Below, piece after piece: positions 1-8,786 of a stretch of 64,000 nt of DNA. The notes below the pieces were generated by a model. That model worked only from the letters and a program-made list of their open reading frames with translations. It had not been told where the DNA came from and ran no database searches. The position numbers were made by a program, and so were the translations under genes. The DNA is taken from NCBI GenBank assembly GCA_964581565.1, contig CAZOOZ010000002.1:243200-307199 (forward strand). Direction: 5' to 3'. Origin of the DNA: UBA1433 sp964581565. GTDB lineage: Bacteria; Bacillota; Clostridia; Eubacteriales; UBA1433. Positions within the stretch are counted from its first letter, which is position 1, and every line of letters begins with the position of its first letter.

Positions 1-2
1 GT

Positions 3-56
3 TATGGAGATTTTTATTTTACTGCGAATTGCTATGTGAAATATATGGAGAAGTAA
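3..56 (+). CDS. 3' end of an unidentified upstream gene (partial)
   Basis: An open frame enters from the left edge and ends in TAA at 54-56, overlapping the recF ATG by one base (TAATG). Only 17 residues are visible, ending in YVKYMEK. In Firmicutes the gene before recF is usually the S4-domain protein YaaA/RlbA, but this tail is too short and too unlike anything I recognise to name it. The support is the stop-start overlap, typical of translational coupling. It could be chance. Confidence 0.3.
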   Translation, partial: YGDFYFTANCYVKYMEK

Positions 57-1162
57 TGTATATAAATAATATTTTCATTAAAAATTTCAGGAATCTGGAT
101 AACGTTCAAATTTATTTTAATGAAAATTATACAATTCTTTTTGGGAAAAATGCGCAGGGAAAAACCAATATCATTGAGAGTGTTTATTATTTATTGAATG
201 CAAAGTCCCACCGGGAGCCTTCTTTTATTCATTTAATCAATTATGAAAAAGAATTCAGTATATTGAAAGGGACGATTATAAAAGAGTCTCTGACAAACAA
301 AATAGAAATCAAACTTGATAAAAATAATAAAAAAAGTATTCATTTTGACGGAAATGCCATCACTGCATCTGAGCTTTATGATGAATATTTCGCTGTTATT
401 TTCTCTCCGGATGATTTACGGCTCATAAAAGACGGCCCTGACAGGAGAAGAAGATATATCGATTCAACTATGTCTAAAATTGACAAAAATTATAAAAAAG
501 CTTTGAGCGAATACGACAGGATCCTTCGCCACAGAAATATGATTTTAAGAAAGTATAAAACAGCTGAAAATGATGTCATTGATGTCTTTGACCAGCAGCT
601 TTGTACGATCGGATCATATATCATTAAGAAGAGATTAAAACATTTGAGCGACATCGAAAAAATTGCGCAAAAAATGCACTATGACATTTCCGATGGAAAT
701 GAAAAGCTCACAATCAACTATCAAAGCAGCGTTATTTCGTCGCTTGATCAAACAGAAAATATAAATTTCATTTATGAAAATAAATTAAAAGAAACTTTTG
801 CTCAGGATATCAAAAAATCGACAACGTCAACGGGTCCGCATACGGATGATATCTGTCTTTTTTTAAACGGAAAATATGCAAAAAAATTTGCGTCTCAGGG
901 GCAGCAAAAAACCGCAGCAATTGCTTTAAAATTGAGTGAAATAGAAATTTATAAAAATTATTCAAATCAATATCCTGTTGTGCTGCTGGATGATGTTTTC
1001 GGTGAGCTTGACAAAAAAAGGCAGCAAAGTTTGCTTGATAGATTAAATGGAATGCAAGTTATCATCACATCAACAAATGATAATATAAAAAATTTTTTAA
1101 ATAAAAAGTCCTATTCATTATTTGAAATTATCAACGGTAAAGTTTTTGCCATCCAAGAGTAA
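56..1162 (+). CDS. recF: RecF, DNA replication and repair ATPase
   Basis: RecF loads RecA at single-strand gaps together with RecO and RecR, and acts on the nucleoid. The 368-residue product has family length. The SMC/ABC-like ATPase parts are all visible: Walker A at residues 30-37 (GKNAQGKT), the signature region SQGQQ at 280-284, and Walker B ending in Asp312-Asp313 (VVLLDD). The ATG at 56 was chosen over an upstream TTG at 29 because GGAG lies 5-6 bases before it and RecF proteins start this way (MYINN). gyrB follows 18 bases later, the classic oriC-proximal order, and the two are probably cotranscribed. Confidence 0.96.
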   Translation: MYINNIFIKNFRNLDNVQIYFNENYTILFGKNAQGKTNIIESVYYLLNAKSHREPSFIHLINYEKEFSILKGTIIKESLTNKIEIKLDKNNKKSIHFDGNAITASELYDEYFAVIFSPDDLRLIKDGPDRRRRYIDSTMSKIDKNYKKALSEYDRILRHRNMILRKYKTAENDVIDVFDQQLCTIGSYIIKKRLKHLSDIEKIAQKMHYDISDGNEKLTINYQSSVISSLDQTENINFIYENKLKETFAQDIKKSTTSTGPHTDDICLFLNGKYAKKFASQGQQKTAAIALKLSEIEIYKNYSNQYPVVLLDDVFGELDKKRQQSLLDRLNGMQVIITSTNDNIKNFLNKKSYSLFEIINGKVFAIQE

Positions 1163-1180
1163 ACAGAAGGAGAAAAATAT

Positions 1181-3094
1181 ATGCCACATAAAAACAACAC
1201 AGAATATGGTGCAGAGCAAATACAAATATTAGAAGGTCTTGAAGCTGTTCGAAAAAGGCCGGGAATGTATATAGGTAGTACCGGGAAAGACGGACTGCAT
1301 CATTTGGTCTATGAAGTAGTCGACAACAGTGTTGATGAATTCGTAGCCGGTTTCGGCAGAAATATTTATGTAAGTATCCTTGAAGATAATGTCATCCGCG
1401 TAACGGATGAAGGAAGAGGTATCCCCACTGATATTCATCCGAAAACCAAAAAAAGCGGTGTGGAAGTGGCCCTTACAATGCTGCATGCGGGGGGGAAATT
1501 TAATAACCAAACCTATAAAGTCTCGGGCGGTTTGCATGGAGTGGGAGTGTCGGTCGTCAATGCACTCAGTGAATGGCTTGTTGTGCAGGTGGCACAAAAA
1601 TCAACGGTTCACCAGCAAAGATATGAACGCGGAAAACCTGCCGGTGAGCTTGAAATGGTGGGAAAAACAAATAAAACAGGCACGACTATTACATTCAAGC
1701 CCGACTATAAAATATTCAGCGAACTTATTTTTAAATATGAAACACTAGAGAGACGACTTCGTGAACTCGCATTTTTAAATAAAGGACTTTGTATTTTTCT
1801 TAAAGATGAAATCACAGGAAAAGAAAATAAATTTCATTTCGAAGGCGGGCTCAAATCATTTATAGAGTATATCAACAAGAATAAAGAGCCGATTCATGCG
1901 GATATCATTTATTTTGACAAAAAAATCGATGATTTTACCATTGAGCTTGCCATGCAGTATACCAATAACTATACGCTTGATAACGATATTTACACGTATG
2001 CCAATAATATCAAAACAACAGAAGGCGGCATGCATTTAAATGGATTTAAAACGGCTTTAACCCGTACGATAAATTCTTACGCAAGGAAGTATAAATATCT
2101 CAAAGATAACGAAAATAACTTGTCTGGAGAGGATATCAGGGAAGGGCTTACGGCTGTGCTCAGCATCAAAATGCCAAACCCGGAATTTGAAGGGCAGACA
2201 AAAACAAAACTGGGCTCTCCCGCTGCCAGAGGAATTTGTGATACAACAGTGGGTGAATTTGTCGGAGCTTACTTAGAAGAGCATCCGGCAACCGCGAAAA
2301 TCATTTTAGACAAAGCGATCATGTCTTCCCGGGCAAGAGAAGCGGCACGCAAAGCAAAAGAAACCGTGCGAAGAAAAAATGCGCTCGAAAGCACTACGCT
2401 TCCGGGAAAACTTGCGGACTGCAGAGAGAGAAACCCTGAACTCAGCGAACTTTACATCGTGGAAGGAGATAGTGCGGGCGGCAGCGCCAAACAGGGAAGG
2501 GATTCAAAAATCCAAGCTATCCTTCCGCTGCGAGGAAAGATATTAAATGTTGAAAAATCCCGTCTTGACAAAATTATCAGTACAGAGCAAATCGTCTCAT
2601 TGGTTACGGCAATCGGCACAGGGATTCATGAAGAATTTGATATCGATAAAGCCAGATATCATAAAATCATCATCATGACGGATGCCGATGTAGACGGAGC
2701 GCATATCCGCACGCTTCTGCTCACATTTTTTTATCGTTATACAAGGCAAATCATAGACAACGGCTACTTATATATAGCACAGCCTCCGCTTTATAAAATC
2801 CAAAAAGGAAAACAAATCGATTACGCATACACGGATAAACAAATGGAAAGCAAACTGGCGGAAATCGGTAAAACAGGAATCAATCTTCAAAGATATAAAG
2901 GTCTCGGGGAAATGAATCCGGAGCAGCTTTGGGAGACGACGATGAACCCTGTAAACCGCACACTGCTGCGCGTGAGCATTGAAGATGCCATGCAGGCAGA
3001 TGAAATCTTCAGCATTTTAATGGGGGATAAAGTCCAGCCAAGAAAAGAATTTATAGAAGTAAACGCAAAAGAAGTGAAAAATCTTGATATTTAA
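1181..3094 (+). CDS. gyrB: DNA gyrase subunit B
   Basis: The ATPase subunit of gyrase introduces negative supercoils together with GyrA. The 637-residue length matches the short Gram-positive GyrB without the proteobacterial insert. The GHKL ATP site is intact: Asn49 in VVDNSVDE, Asp76-Gly80 (DEGRG) and the lid GGLHGVGVSVVNALS at 116-130. The Toprim metal site has Glu428 (VEGDSAGG), Asp501 and Asp503 (TDADVDG). The C-terminal GyrA contact segment QRYKGLGEMNPEQLW is present. AGAAGGAG lies 7 bases before the ATG. It sits between recF and gyrA, 19 bases from the latter. Confidence 0.98.
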   Translation: MPHKNNTEYGAEQIQILEGLEAVRKRPGMYIGSTGKDGLHHLVYEVVDNSVDEFVAGFGRNIYVSILEDNVIRVTDEGRGIPTDIHPKTKKSGVEVALTMLHAGGKFNNQTYKVSGGLHGVGVSVVNALSEWLVVQVAQKSTVHQQRYERGKPAGELEMVGKTNKTGTTITFKPDYKIFSELIFKYETLERRLRELAFLNKGLCIFLKDEITGKENKFHFEGGLKSFIEYINKNKEPIHADIIYFDKKIDDFTIELAMQYTNNYTLDNDIYTYANNIKTTEGGMHLNGFKTALTRTINSYARKYKYLKDNENNLSGEDIREGLTAVLSIKMPNPEFEGQTKTKLGSPAARGICDTTVGEFVGAYLEEHPATAKIILDKAIMSSRAREAARKAKETVRRKNALESTTLPGKLADCRERNPELSELYIVEGDSAGGSAKQGRDSKIQAILPLRGKILNVEKSRLDKIISTEQIVSLVTAIGTGIHEEFDIDKARYHKIIIMTDADVDGAHIRTLLLTFFYRYTRQIIDNGYLYIAQPPLYKIQKGKQIDYAYTDKQMESKLAEIGKTGINLQRYKGLGEMNPEQLWETTMNPVNRTLLRVSIEDAMQADEIFSILMGDKVQPRKEFIEVNAKEVKNLDI

Positions 3095-3113
3095 GATTTT
3101 GTGGGAGTAATAT

Positions 3114-5561
3114 ATGACAGACAAATTGTATGATAATATCCAAGAAGTCAATATTGTTGACGAAATGAAAACCAGCTATATCGATTATGCCATGAGTGTT
3201 ATTGTCGGCAGGGCGCTTCCCGATGTGAGAGACGGATTAAAACCTGTTCACAGAAGAATACTTTATTCCATGGATGAGATAGGCATGACGCCCGATAAGG
3301 CCTATAAAAAGAGCGCAAGGCTCGTCGGGGATGTTTTGGGTAAATACCATCCGCACGGAGACAGTGCGGTTTATGACGCAATGGTGCGTATGGCACAGGA
3401 TTTTTCAATTCGCTATACATTGGTAGACGGACACGGAAACTTTGGATCTATTGACGGAGACAGCGCAGCGGCAATGCGTTACACAGAAGCGCGTATGACG
3501 CGGCTCGCCTCTGAAATGATGAAAGACATTGATAAAAATACGGTCGATTTTGTTCCGAATTTTGATGAATCACTTCAGGAACCTTCCGTGCTTCCTTCAA
3601 AATTTCCGAATTTGCTCGTCAACGGATCTTCGGGTATCGCCGTAGGGATGGCGACCAACATACCGCCTCATAATCTCACCGAAGTCATTGACGGCATTTG
3701 CTGCCTCATAGATAATCCGGATGCGGAAATCGAAGATTTGATGAAGTATATCAAAGGACCCGATTTTCCTACAGGCGGTACTATTTTGGGTAAAAGCGGT
3801 ATTTACAATGCCTATAAAACAGGCAGGGGGCATATCAAAATCAGGGCTAAGACAACGATTGACGATGATATCGGAAGAGGTAAATCGCGTATTGTCATCA
3901 CTGAGATCCCGTATCAGGTAAACAAAGCGAAGCTTGTAGAAAAAATAGCCGAACTTGTCAAAGATAAAAAAATAGAGGGTATCTCGGATATTCGGGATGA
4001 ATCCAATAGAGAAGGTATGCATATTGCCATTGATTTAAAAAAAGATGTCAGCCCTCAAATCGTTTTAAATTTGTTATATAAAAATACGCAAATGCAGGAA
4101 ACTTTCGGTGTGATCATGCTTGCGCTTGTGGATAATGAACCGAAAGTGCTGAATTTAAAAGAAGTGATGCATTATTACATTGAGCATCAGAAAGAAATCA
4201 TTATTCGCAGAACAAAATATGATCTCGAAAAAGCGGAAGAGAGAGCCCATATTTTGGAAGGGCTGCGTATCGCCCTTGAAAATATTGACGAAGTGGTAGA
4301 AATCATTAAAACGTCAAAAGACGGTGCACAAGCAAAAATACGCTTAATGGAGCGTTTCCTGCTCAGCGACAAACAAGCCCAGGCAATCCTCGATATGAGA
4401 TTGCAACGGCTCACCGCACTTGAAACGGAAAAAATTGAAAATGAATATCAGCAGCTCTTAAAACTTATTGATGATCTTACGATGCTGCTTGGAAGCGAAC
4501 GATTGATTTTAAATGTTATCAAAGACGAGCTTTGTGCAATCAAAAATAAATTCGGTGATGCACGCAGGACCGATTTTGAAAATGACTACGAAGAATTTTC
4601 AATGGATGATTTCATAGAAAAGGAAGATATCGTCATCACGCTCACACATGTTGGATATATCAAGCGCATCAGTGCCGACACATATAGCGCGCAAAAGCGC
4701 GGGGGCAAAGGCATCACGGCGCTGAGCACACGCGAGAACGATTTTATTCAAAATCTCTTTATAACAACAACCAAGCACTTTTTGCTCTTTTTTACAAACA
4801 AAGGCAGAGTGTATCGCTTAAAAGCCTACGAAATTCCGGAAGCATCCAGAACGGCGCGCGGAATGGCGATCGTTAATTTGCTGCAAATGCAGCCGGGTGA
4901 AAAAATAACGGAAGTATTCCCGGTGGAAAATTTTGTAGACGGCTGGTATCTGCTTATGGGAACCGCAAAAGGCTTGATTAAAAAGACATCCCTGCAAGAA
5001 TACGACACTTCTCGTAAAACGGGTATCATAGGTATTAACTTGGATGACGAGGATGAGCTGATCAGTGTGAAAATGACAAACGGAAGCAACGAAATCGTGC
5101 TTGGCACGAAAAACGGATATGCCATCCGTTTTGAAGAAAAAGAAGTGCGCCCCATCGGAAGAAGCGCCAAAGGCGTACGCGGCATTAATTTAAGAGACGA
5201 GGATTGCGTAATCGGTATGGATATTGCCGATGATAATAAATATGTACTGTGTGTCAGTGAAAACGGATACGGCAAACTCACGGCAATCAAACATTACCGC
5301 ACACAAAGCAGGGCGGGCAAAGGTATGCTCACATACAATATCACAAAGAAAACGGGAGAGCTTGTTGGGTTTAACGTCATCAGCAAAGAAGAAGACTTAA
5401 TGATGATCAATAATCAAGGCATTGCCATTCGCTTGGAGGCAAAACAAATAAGCTCCATGGGTCGGGCGGCACAAGGTGTGCGGCTGCAAAAATTAAAAGA
5501 GGATGAAAAAGTAATCACGATCGCAAAGATGGTTGCAGCGGAAGACGAAACAGAAGAATAA
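3114..5561 (+). CDS. gyrA: DNA gyrase subunit A
   Basis: The DNA cleavage-religation subunit of gyrase, 815 residues, usual length. The catalytic tyrosine is Tyr123 in AAAMRYTEAR. The quinolone region HPHGDSAVYD carries Ser84 and Asp88 (E. coli Ser83 and Asp87), the susceptible type. The GyrA box, QKRGGKG at 527-533, opens the C-terminal beta-pinwheel and separates gyrase from topoisomerase IV. Several further box-like blade repeats follow. The tail is acidic (EDETEE). GGGAG precedes the ATG. A strong terminator follows, so recF-gyrB-gyrA ends here. Confidence 0.98.
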   Translation: MTDKLYDNIQEVNIVDEMKTSYIDYAMSVIVGRALPDVRDGLKPVHRRILYSMDEIGMTPDKAYKKSARLVGDVLGKYHPHGDSAVYDAMVRMAQDFSIRYTLVDGHGNFGSIDGDSAAAMRYTEARMTRLASEMMKDIDKNTVDFVPNFDESLQEPSVLPSKFPNLLVNGSSGIAVGMATNIPPHNLTEVIDGICCLIDNPDAEIEDLMKYIKGPDFPTGGTILGKSGIYNAYKTGRGHIKIRAKTTIDDDIGRGKSRIVITEIPYQVNKAKLVEKIAELVKDKKIEGISDIRDESNREGMHIAIDLKKDVSPQIVLNLLYKNTQMQETFGVIMLALVDNEPKVLNLKEVMHYYIEHQKEIIIRRTKYDLEKAEERAHILEGLRIALENIDEVVEIIKTSKDGAQAKIRLMERFLLSDKQAQAILDMRLQRLTALETEKIENEYQQLLKLIDDLTMLLGSERLILNVIKDELCAIKNKFGDARRTDFENDYEEFSMDDFIEKEDIVITLTHVGYIKRISADTYSAQKRGGKGITALSTRENDFIQNLFITTTKHFLLFFTNKGRVYRLKAYEIPEASRTARGMAIVNLLQMQPGEKITEVFPVENFVDGWYLLMGTAKGLIKKTSLQEYDTSRKTGIIGINLDDEDELISVKMTNGSNEIVLGTKNGYAIRFEEKEVRPIGRSAKGVRGINLRDEDCVIGMDIADDNKYVLCVSENGYGKLTAIKHYRTQSRAGKGMLTYNITKKTGELVGFNVISKEEDLMMINNQGIAIRLEAKQISSMGRAAQGVRLQKLKEDEKVITIAKMVAAEDETEE

Positions 5562-5581
5562 AAACAAATGAGATAAAGTTT

Positions 5582-5613
5582 AAAAAGCCGGATGTTTGCC
5601 GGCTTTTTTATTT
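5582..5613 (+). terminator. Rho-independent terminator after gyrA
   Basis: A perfect 10-bp stem (AAAAAGCCGG at 5582-5591, CCGGCTTTTT at 5599-5608) with a 7-base loop runs into a T-rich tail. It closes the recF-gyrB-gyrA unit 20 bases after the gyrA stop. Confidence 0.93.
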
Positions 5614-5722
5614 TGCTTGTCATAATCAAGCCTTTTTAAAACTATATTTTATTATAGTATGAATATTTTTGTATTCTTATGAAATATAAATAGGTATGAA
5701 CTATTCTAAGGGGGCATATGCA

Positions 5723-7225
5723 ATGGACAATAATTTATTCGATAACACCGTTCGGTTTGATATTAAAACAAGCAGTATCAATTTGAAAGCGACTTGTTAT
5801 GAGAGTGTGAAGCTGCCCGACTATAAAAGCAACGTATATAAAATGCTTTCATCCTCTCAAAATGCGGATATAACGGAAATAAAAGTAAAAGACGGCACAA
5901 TGACGATAGACGGAGCTGTCAACATAACCGCACACTATGAGACGGAAGAGGGAGAGTATGAAAACATACATATTCCGGCTACCTTTAATGTGAATACGGA
6001 TTTTGATTATCCCGAAGGTATCTGCAATCATATGTATTATGTTTTAGTTGAAAATGTAGATTTAAAGATGCTTAAAAACAGAAAAATCGAAGCGGAGTGT
6101 ATTTTAAATATTTTGGGCATGAGTGTCATAACCGTAGAAAGTGCTACGCTAAATGCCGTAACTTCATCGGAGAATATGATGTACAAATACGAAGATATCG
6201 AGCATATGTCGGCAAGAACACAAATCGAGGAGAAAACAATCAGAGAAAGTATCTTCATTAACATGGATGCCGAAATCGAAATTGTTTCTGTAAACTGTAT
6301 GCTCAGCGATATTTCTCACAGCTTGAGCAATGTTGGAATCTTATACAATGCAACACTCAAAGGAAATGTGCTTTGCTACATAGAATCCGAACAGCTGTAT
6401 AAACCATTTGATTTTGAACTTCCTTTCAATTGCTTTATCGAACGCAGTAGCCTGTCGACCATTGATTATTATCAGATCTATGCGTCCATTATCTCTAAAA
6501 CTGCCGAGGTGGATCAAAGCAGTCAAGACAGCTATATCAATGTAGAAATCAATATTAAAACAGTAGCTTTAATGTATCAGAATTCCAAAACCAGAGTGCT
6601 CGCAGACGCTTATGTAAAAAATTCTCCGTCCACTGTAGAATTTGAAAAGTTAAACACCTTTTTAGTTAAAAACAAGCATGTAAAATCAATTCCTTTAACA
6701 AAAGAGACACTTCTCCAAAATGCCACAAAAGCACTTTTGTATCATGATGTTTCTCTTACGGCAGAGCCGTATCTGTCTGACGGGCAAATGAAATACAGCG
6801 GGTGTGCAACGATAACGGCTATCTTCTCATCTTATTCACAGGAAGAAAAATATTTCGTAAGCAAAGAAAAACTCGAGTTTGATGTCAATTTGGATATCGA
6901 CTGTCCGTCGTTTTATGTGTATCCTCAGATCACAAAGGCGGATATAAGATGCTCTTCTTCGAGTATCAGCACAGAATTAAATATCGAAGTGGCTGTATTT
7001 GAGTTCGAAGAAAAGATGACGAACATTGTAAAAAACATCGCGCTTGATGCGCAGGCGGCGGCACTTGGAGATAATTATGTCATGACTGTGCACTATGTGC
7101 AGCCACAGGAGGCATTGTGGGATATTGCCAAAAAGTATCTGAGCTCACCCGAACAGATTCTTGCGGATAATAATATCGAAAATGAAGAAGAGCTAAAAAC
7201 CTATACACCATTGATTATTACGTAA
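5723..7225 (+). CDS. DUF3794 (SPOCS) and LysM-domain protein, SipL-like
   Basis: The 500-residue protein has two DUF3794/SPOCS-type beta domains followed by a LysM-like C-terminus (about residues 455-498; QPQEALWDIAKKY). This layout and length match SipL, the clostridial protein that ties SpoIVA to the spore coat, but other DUF3794-LysM proteins exist, so no symbol is given. There is no signal peptide or membrane segment, which fits a mother-cell cytosolic coat protein. ATG 5723 was chosen because AAGGGGG at 5708-5714 is spaced 8 bases from it; an in-frame ATG at 5696 has no such site. It is monocistronic, with terminators on both sides. Confidence 0.8.
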   Translation: MDNNLFDNTVRFDIKTSSINLKATCYESVKLPDYKSNVYKMLSSSQNADITEIKVKDGTMTIDGAVNITAHYETEEGEYENIHIPATFNVNTDFDYPEGICNHMYYVLVENVDLKMLKNRKIEAECILNILGMSVITVESATLNAVTSSENMMYKYEDIEHMSARTQIEEKTIRESIFINMDAEIEIVSVNCMLSDISHSLSNVGILYNATLKGNVLCYIESEQLYKPFDFELPFNCFIERSSLSTIDYYQIYASIISKTAEVDQSSQDSYINVEINIKTVALMYQNSKTRVLADAYVKNSPSTVEFEKLNTFLVKNKHVKSIPLTKETLLQNATKALLYHDVSLTAEPYLSDGQMKYSGCATITAIFSSYSQEEKYFVSKEKLEFDVNLDIDCPSFYVYPQITKADIRCSSSSISTELNIEVAVFEFEEKMTNIVKNIALDAQAAALGDNYVMTVHYVQPQEALWDIAKKYLSSPEQILADNNIENEEELKTYTPLIIT

Positions 7226-7261
7226 TAAAAATTCTGTTTACCGTTTAAATAGATAGAGACA

Positions 7262-7293
7262 AAGTCCCGGACTTAAAAACCGGGACTTATTTA
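7262..7293 (+). terminator. Terminator between the convergent SipL-like gene and rsgA
   Basis: A 9-bp perfect stem AAGTCCCGG (7262-7270) / CCGGGACTT (7280-7288) is followed by ATTTATCTTTT on +. It lies between the 3' ends of convergent genes and may serve both. Confidence 0.8.
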
Positions 7294-7304
7294 TCTTTTA
7301 TCTA

Positions 7305-8381
7305 TTATTTTCTATTATTTTTCTGTTTTTTAATGAAATCTTTTGCCTTTTTCATGCCGCCTACACTACCAAACATTGCGTTGAGTTTTTCGATTTCGAT
7401 CTGTTTGGAAGAAAGGCCGTCATATTTAGCTTCTTGTTTGAGCTTCATATAATTCTCAAATCGGCGCTTATCGAGCGTGCCTGCTTGCAACGCTTCTTGT
7501 ACTGCACAACCTGGCTCGCCGGTGTGTGTGCAGTTGCTAAAACGGCATTGCGCCGCAAGGGTGTGGATATCGGCAAAAGAAGACGATAGATCAGCCGATT
7601 CTATGCCAAGCTGCCGCATACCGGGGGTATCGATGACAACGCCGCCCTTCGGTAAGAGAAGAAGCTGCCTGTGTGTTGTGGTATGCCTGCCTTTATCATC
7701 CTGTCTCACTGCCGATGTGGTCAGCAAGTCTTCTCCGATGATTCTATTGATAAGTGTGGATTTACCAACACCGGAGGAACCGATAAAAGACGCTGTGATG
7801 CCGGTTTTAAGATATGAAAGCAATTGGTCGCAGGAAGCCTGATTGCAGCTGGATGTTGCAATGATTTCGGTTCCGGGAGCAATGGCTGAGATCTCTGCGA
7901 AAACAGCACTTAGATCCCTGCATAAATCTGATTTTGTGAGTACGACCACCGGTATGGCTCCGCTGCTCCACGCCGCCGAAAGATAGCGTTCCAGGCGGCT
8001 TAAATTATAGTCGCAATTAAGAGACATGCAAATAAAGGCAATATCGATGTTGGCAGCGATGATTTGTGTTTCATTTTTGATGCCGACAGCCGTGCGTTCA
8101 AAAACGCTTTTACGCCTCAGCACATGATGAATGACGGCATTGCCGGAATCGTTACTCGTGCGGTCCGCCATCACGAAATCACCCACTGCAGGGTAAGCTG
8201 ATAAATGCGCACATTCGTGCCGAAATTTACCCGAAACCTCTGCAAATAGTTCTCCTTGCTCAGTGGCAATCTTATATAAATCTTTATATTGCGAAACCAC
8301 TCTTGCCAAATATAAATCGGCATAAAGAGTTGCTTCGGCAAAAAAGCGCTCACTTGCACCGTGTTTTATTAAATTGTTCAC
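7305..8381 (-). CDS. rsgA: RsgA, ribosome small-subunit maturation GTPase
   Basis: A circularly permuted GTPase that checks late 30S assembly. The 358-residue protein shows an N-terminal OB-like region, then the permuted motifs in family order: G4 TKSD (149-152), G1 GSSGVGKS (201-208), G3 DTPG (251-254). A C-terminal zinc knuckle has Cys279, Cys284, His286 and Cys292 (CRFSNCTHTGEPGC). The start is GTG at 8381, with GGAGGT 8 bases upstream. It is longer than many RsgA proteins at the N-terminus, closer to the YjeQ-like subgroup. It is preceded by a structured leader with a 19-codon ORF and appears monocistronic. Confidence 0.95.
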   Translation of the reverse strand: MNNLIKHGASERFFAEATLYADLYLARVVSQYKDLYKIATEQGELFAEVSGKFRHECAHLSAYPAVGDFVMADRTSNDSGNAVIHHVLRRKSVFERTAVGIKNETQIIAANIDIAFICMSLNCDYNLSRLERYLSAAWSSGAIPVVVLTKSDLCRDLSAVFAEISAIAPGTEIIATSSCNQASCDQLLSYLKTGITASFIGSSGVGKSTLINRIIGEDLLTTSAVRQDDKGRHTTTHRQLLLLPKGGVVIDTPGMRQLGIESADLSSSFADIHTLAAQCRFSNCTHTGEPGCAVQEALQAGTLDKRRFENYMKLKQEAKYDGLSSKQIEIEKLNAMFGSVGGMKKAKDFIKKQKNNRK

Positions 8382-8387
8382 AATAAT

Positions 8388-8419
8388 TTACCTCCGTTAC
8401 AGCTTTGCATGTGGGAGGT
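8388..8419 (-). promoter_or_regulatory. Possible SD-sequestering hairpin ahead of rsgA
   Basis: On the - strand, ACCTCC (plus positions 8414-8419) is exactly complementary to the rsgA SD GGAGGT (8390-8395), with an 18-base loop. Pairing would hide the ribosome binding site of rsgA. The 6-bp helix is short, but it targets precisely the SD, and it lies just behind a small translated-looking ORF. The regulatory role is inference. Confidence 0.4.
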
Positions 8420-8432
8420 TATGCATTTGATA

Positions 8433-8492
8433 TTATTTTACGCAAACCCTCCCTTCACATACAATATCCGACAGACTTAATTTATTTGTCAT
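8433..8492 (-). CDS. 19-residue leader peptide candidate upstream of rsgA
   Basis: A short ORF (MTNKLSLSDIVCEGRVCVK) starts at ATG 8492, 7 bases behind a full AAAAAAGGAG Shine-Dalgarno, and ends 51 bases before rsgA. It has two cysteines (C12, C17) and no recognisable family. It lies inside the predicted rsgA 5' leader, about 20 bases after the likely transcription start. The SD quality is better than expected by chance in a leader. It is either a regulatory leader peptide or a tiny protein of its own. Confidence 0.45.
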   Translation of the reverse strand: MTNKLSLSDIVCEGRVCVK

Positions 8493-8520
8493 AAGGCATC
8501 TCCTTTTTTAAATTTAATTT

Positions 8521-8548
8521 ATTTTACCATAAGAAAGCATAAATACAA
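8521..8548 (-). promoter_or_regulatory. Promoter for rsgA and its leader ORF
   Basis: On the - strand, TTGTAT (8543-8548), a 16-base spacer and TAAAAT (8521-8526) preceded by TGG, i.e. an extended -10 (TGGTAAAAT). The predicted start near 8513 gives a leader of about 130 bases. The rest of the 405-base gap between rsgA and the + strand regulator gene is AT-rich, and I see no other gene in it. Confidence 0.5.
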
Positions 8549-8729
8549 TTTTTTCAATAAACAAAATCCCAGAATATGGTTAGCCGTTTATGCAAATGTG
8601 TTTAATTACATAAATATTTTATTAAACAAATGCTTTTATAAAAGTTTTTATGCACTTAATTTTTAAAGTGTGTTTTTTTGCAATACAGTCTGTCAGTATT
8701 CATTTTTTAACATTTGTTCAAAATTAAAA

Positions 8730-8745
8730 ATTACTTGAAAGTAAT
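8730..8745. promoter_or_regulatory. 16-bp palindrome overlapping the -35 of the UPF0251 gene
   Basis: ATTACTT-GA-AAGTAAT, a perfect 7-bp inverted repeat with a 2-base centre, covers the -35 hexamer TTGAAA of the promoter driving the UPF0251 gene. Placement and symmetry fit an operator for a dimeric repressor, perhaps autoregulation by that gene product. The binding protein is not known. Confidence 0.5.
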
Positions 8746-8763
8746 GGCATTGAGGTTTATAAT
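8735..8763 (+). promoter_or_regulatory. Sigma-A type promoter of the UPF0251 gene
   Basis: TTGAAA (8735-8740), a 17-base spacer and a perfect TATAAT (8758-8763). The start would fall near 8770, directly on the AAAGGAGGG ribosome binding site, giving a very short leader. Confidence 0.75.
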
Positions 8764-8786
8764 GGACAGGCAAAGGAGGGACTTTC

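Noticed and set aside
1229..1597. 122-codon frame on the - strand within gyrB
   Set aside because: A shadow of gyrB with no ribosome site or family likeness. The same applies to the other antisense frames in rpoB, rpoC, fusA and addAB.
8600..8637. GTTTAAT...ATTAAAC repeat in the rsgA-UPF0251 gap
   Set aside because: A 7-bp AT-only repeat with a long loop is expected by chance in this composition.
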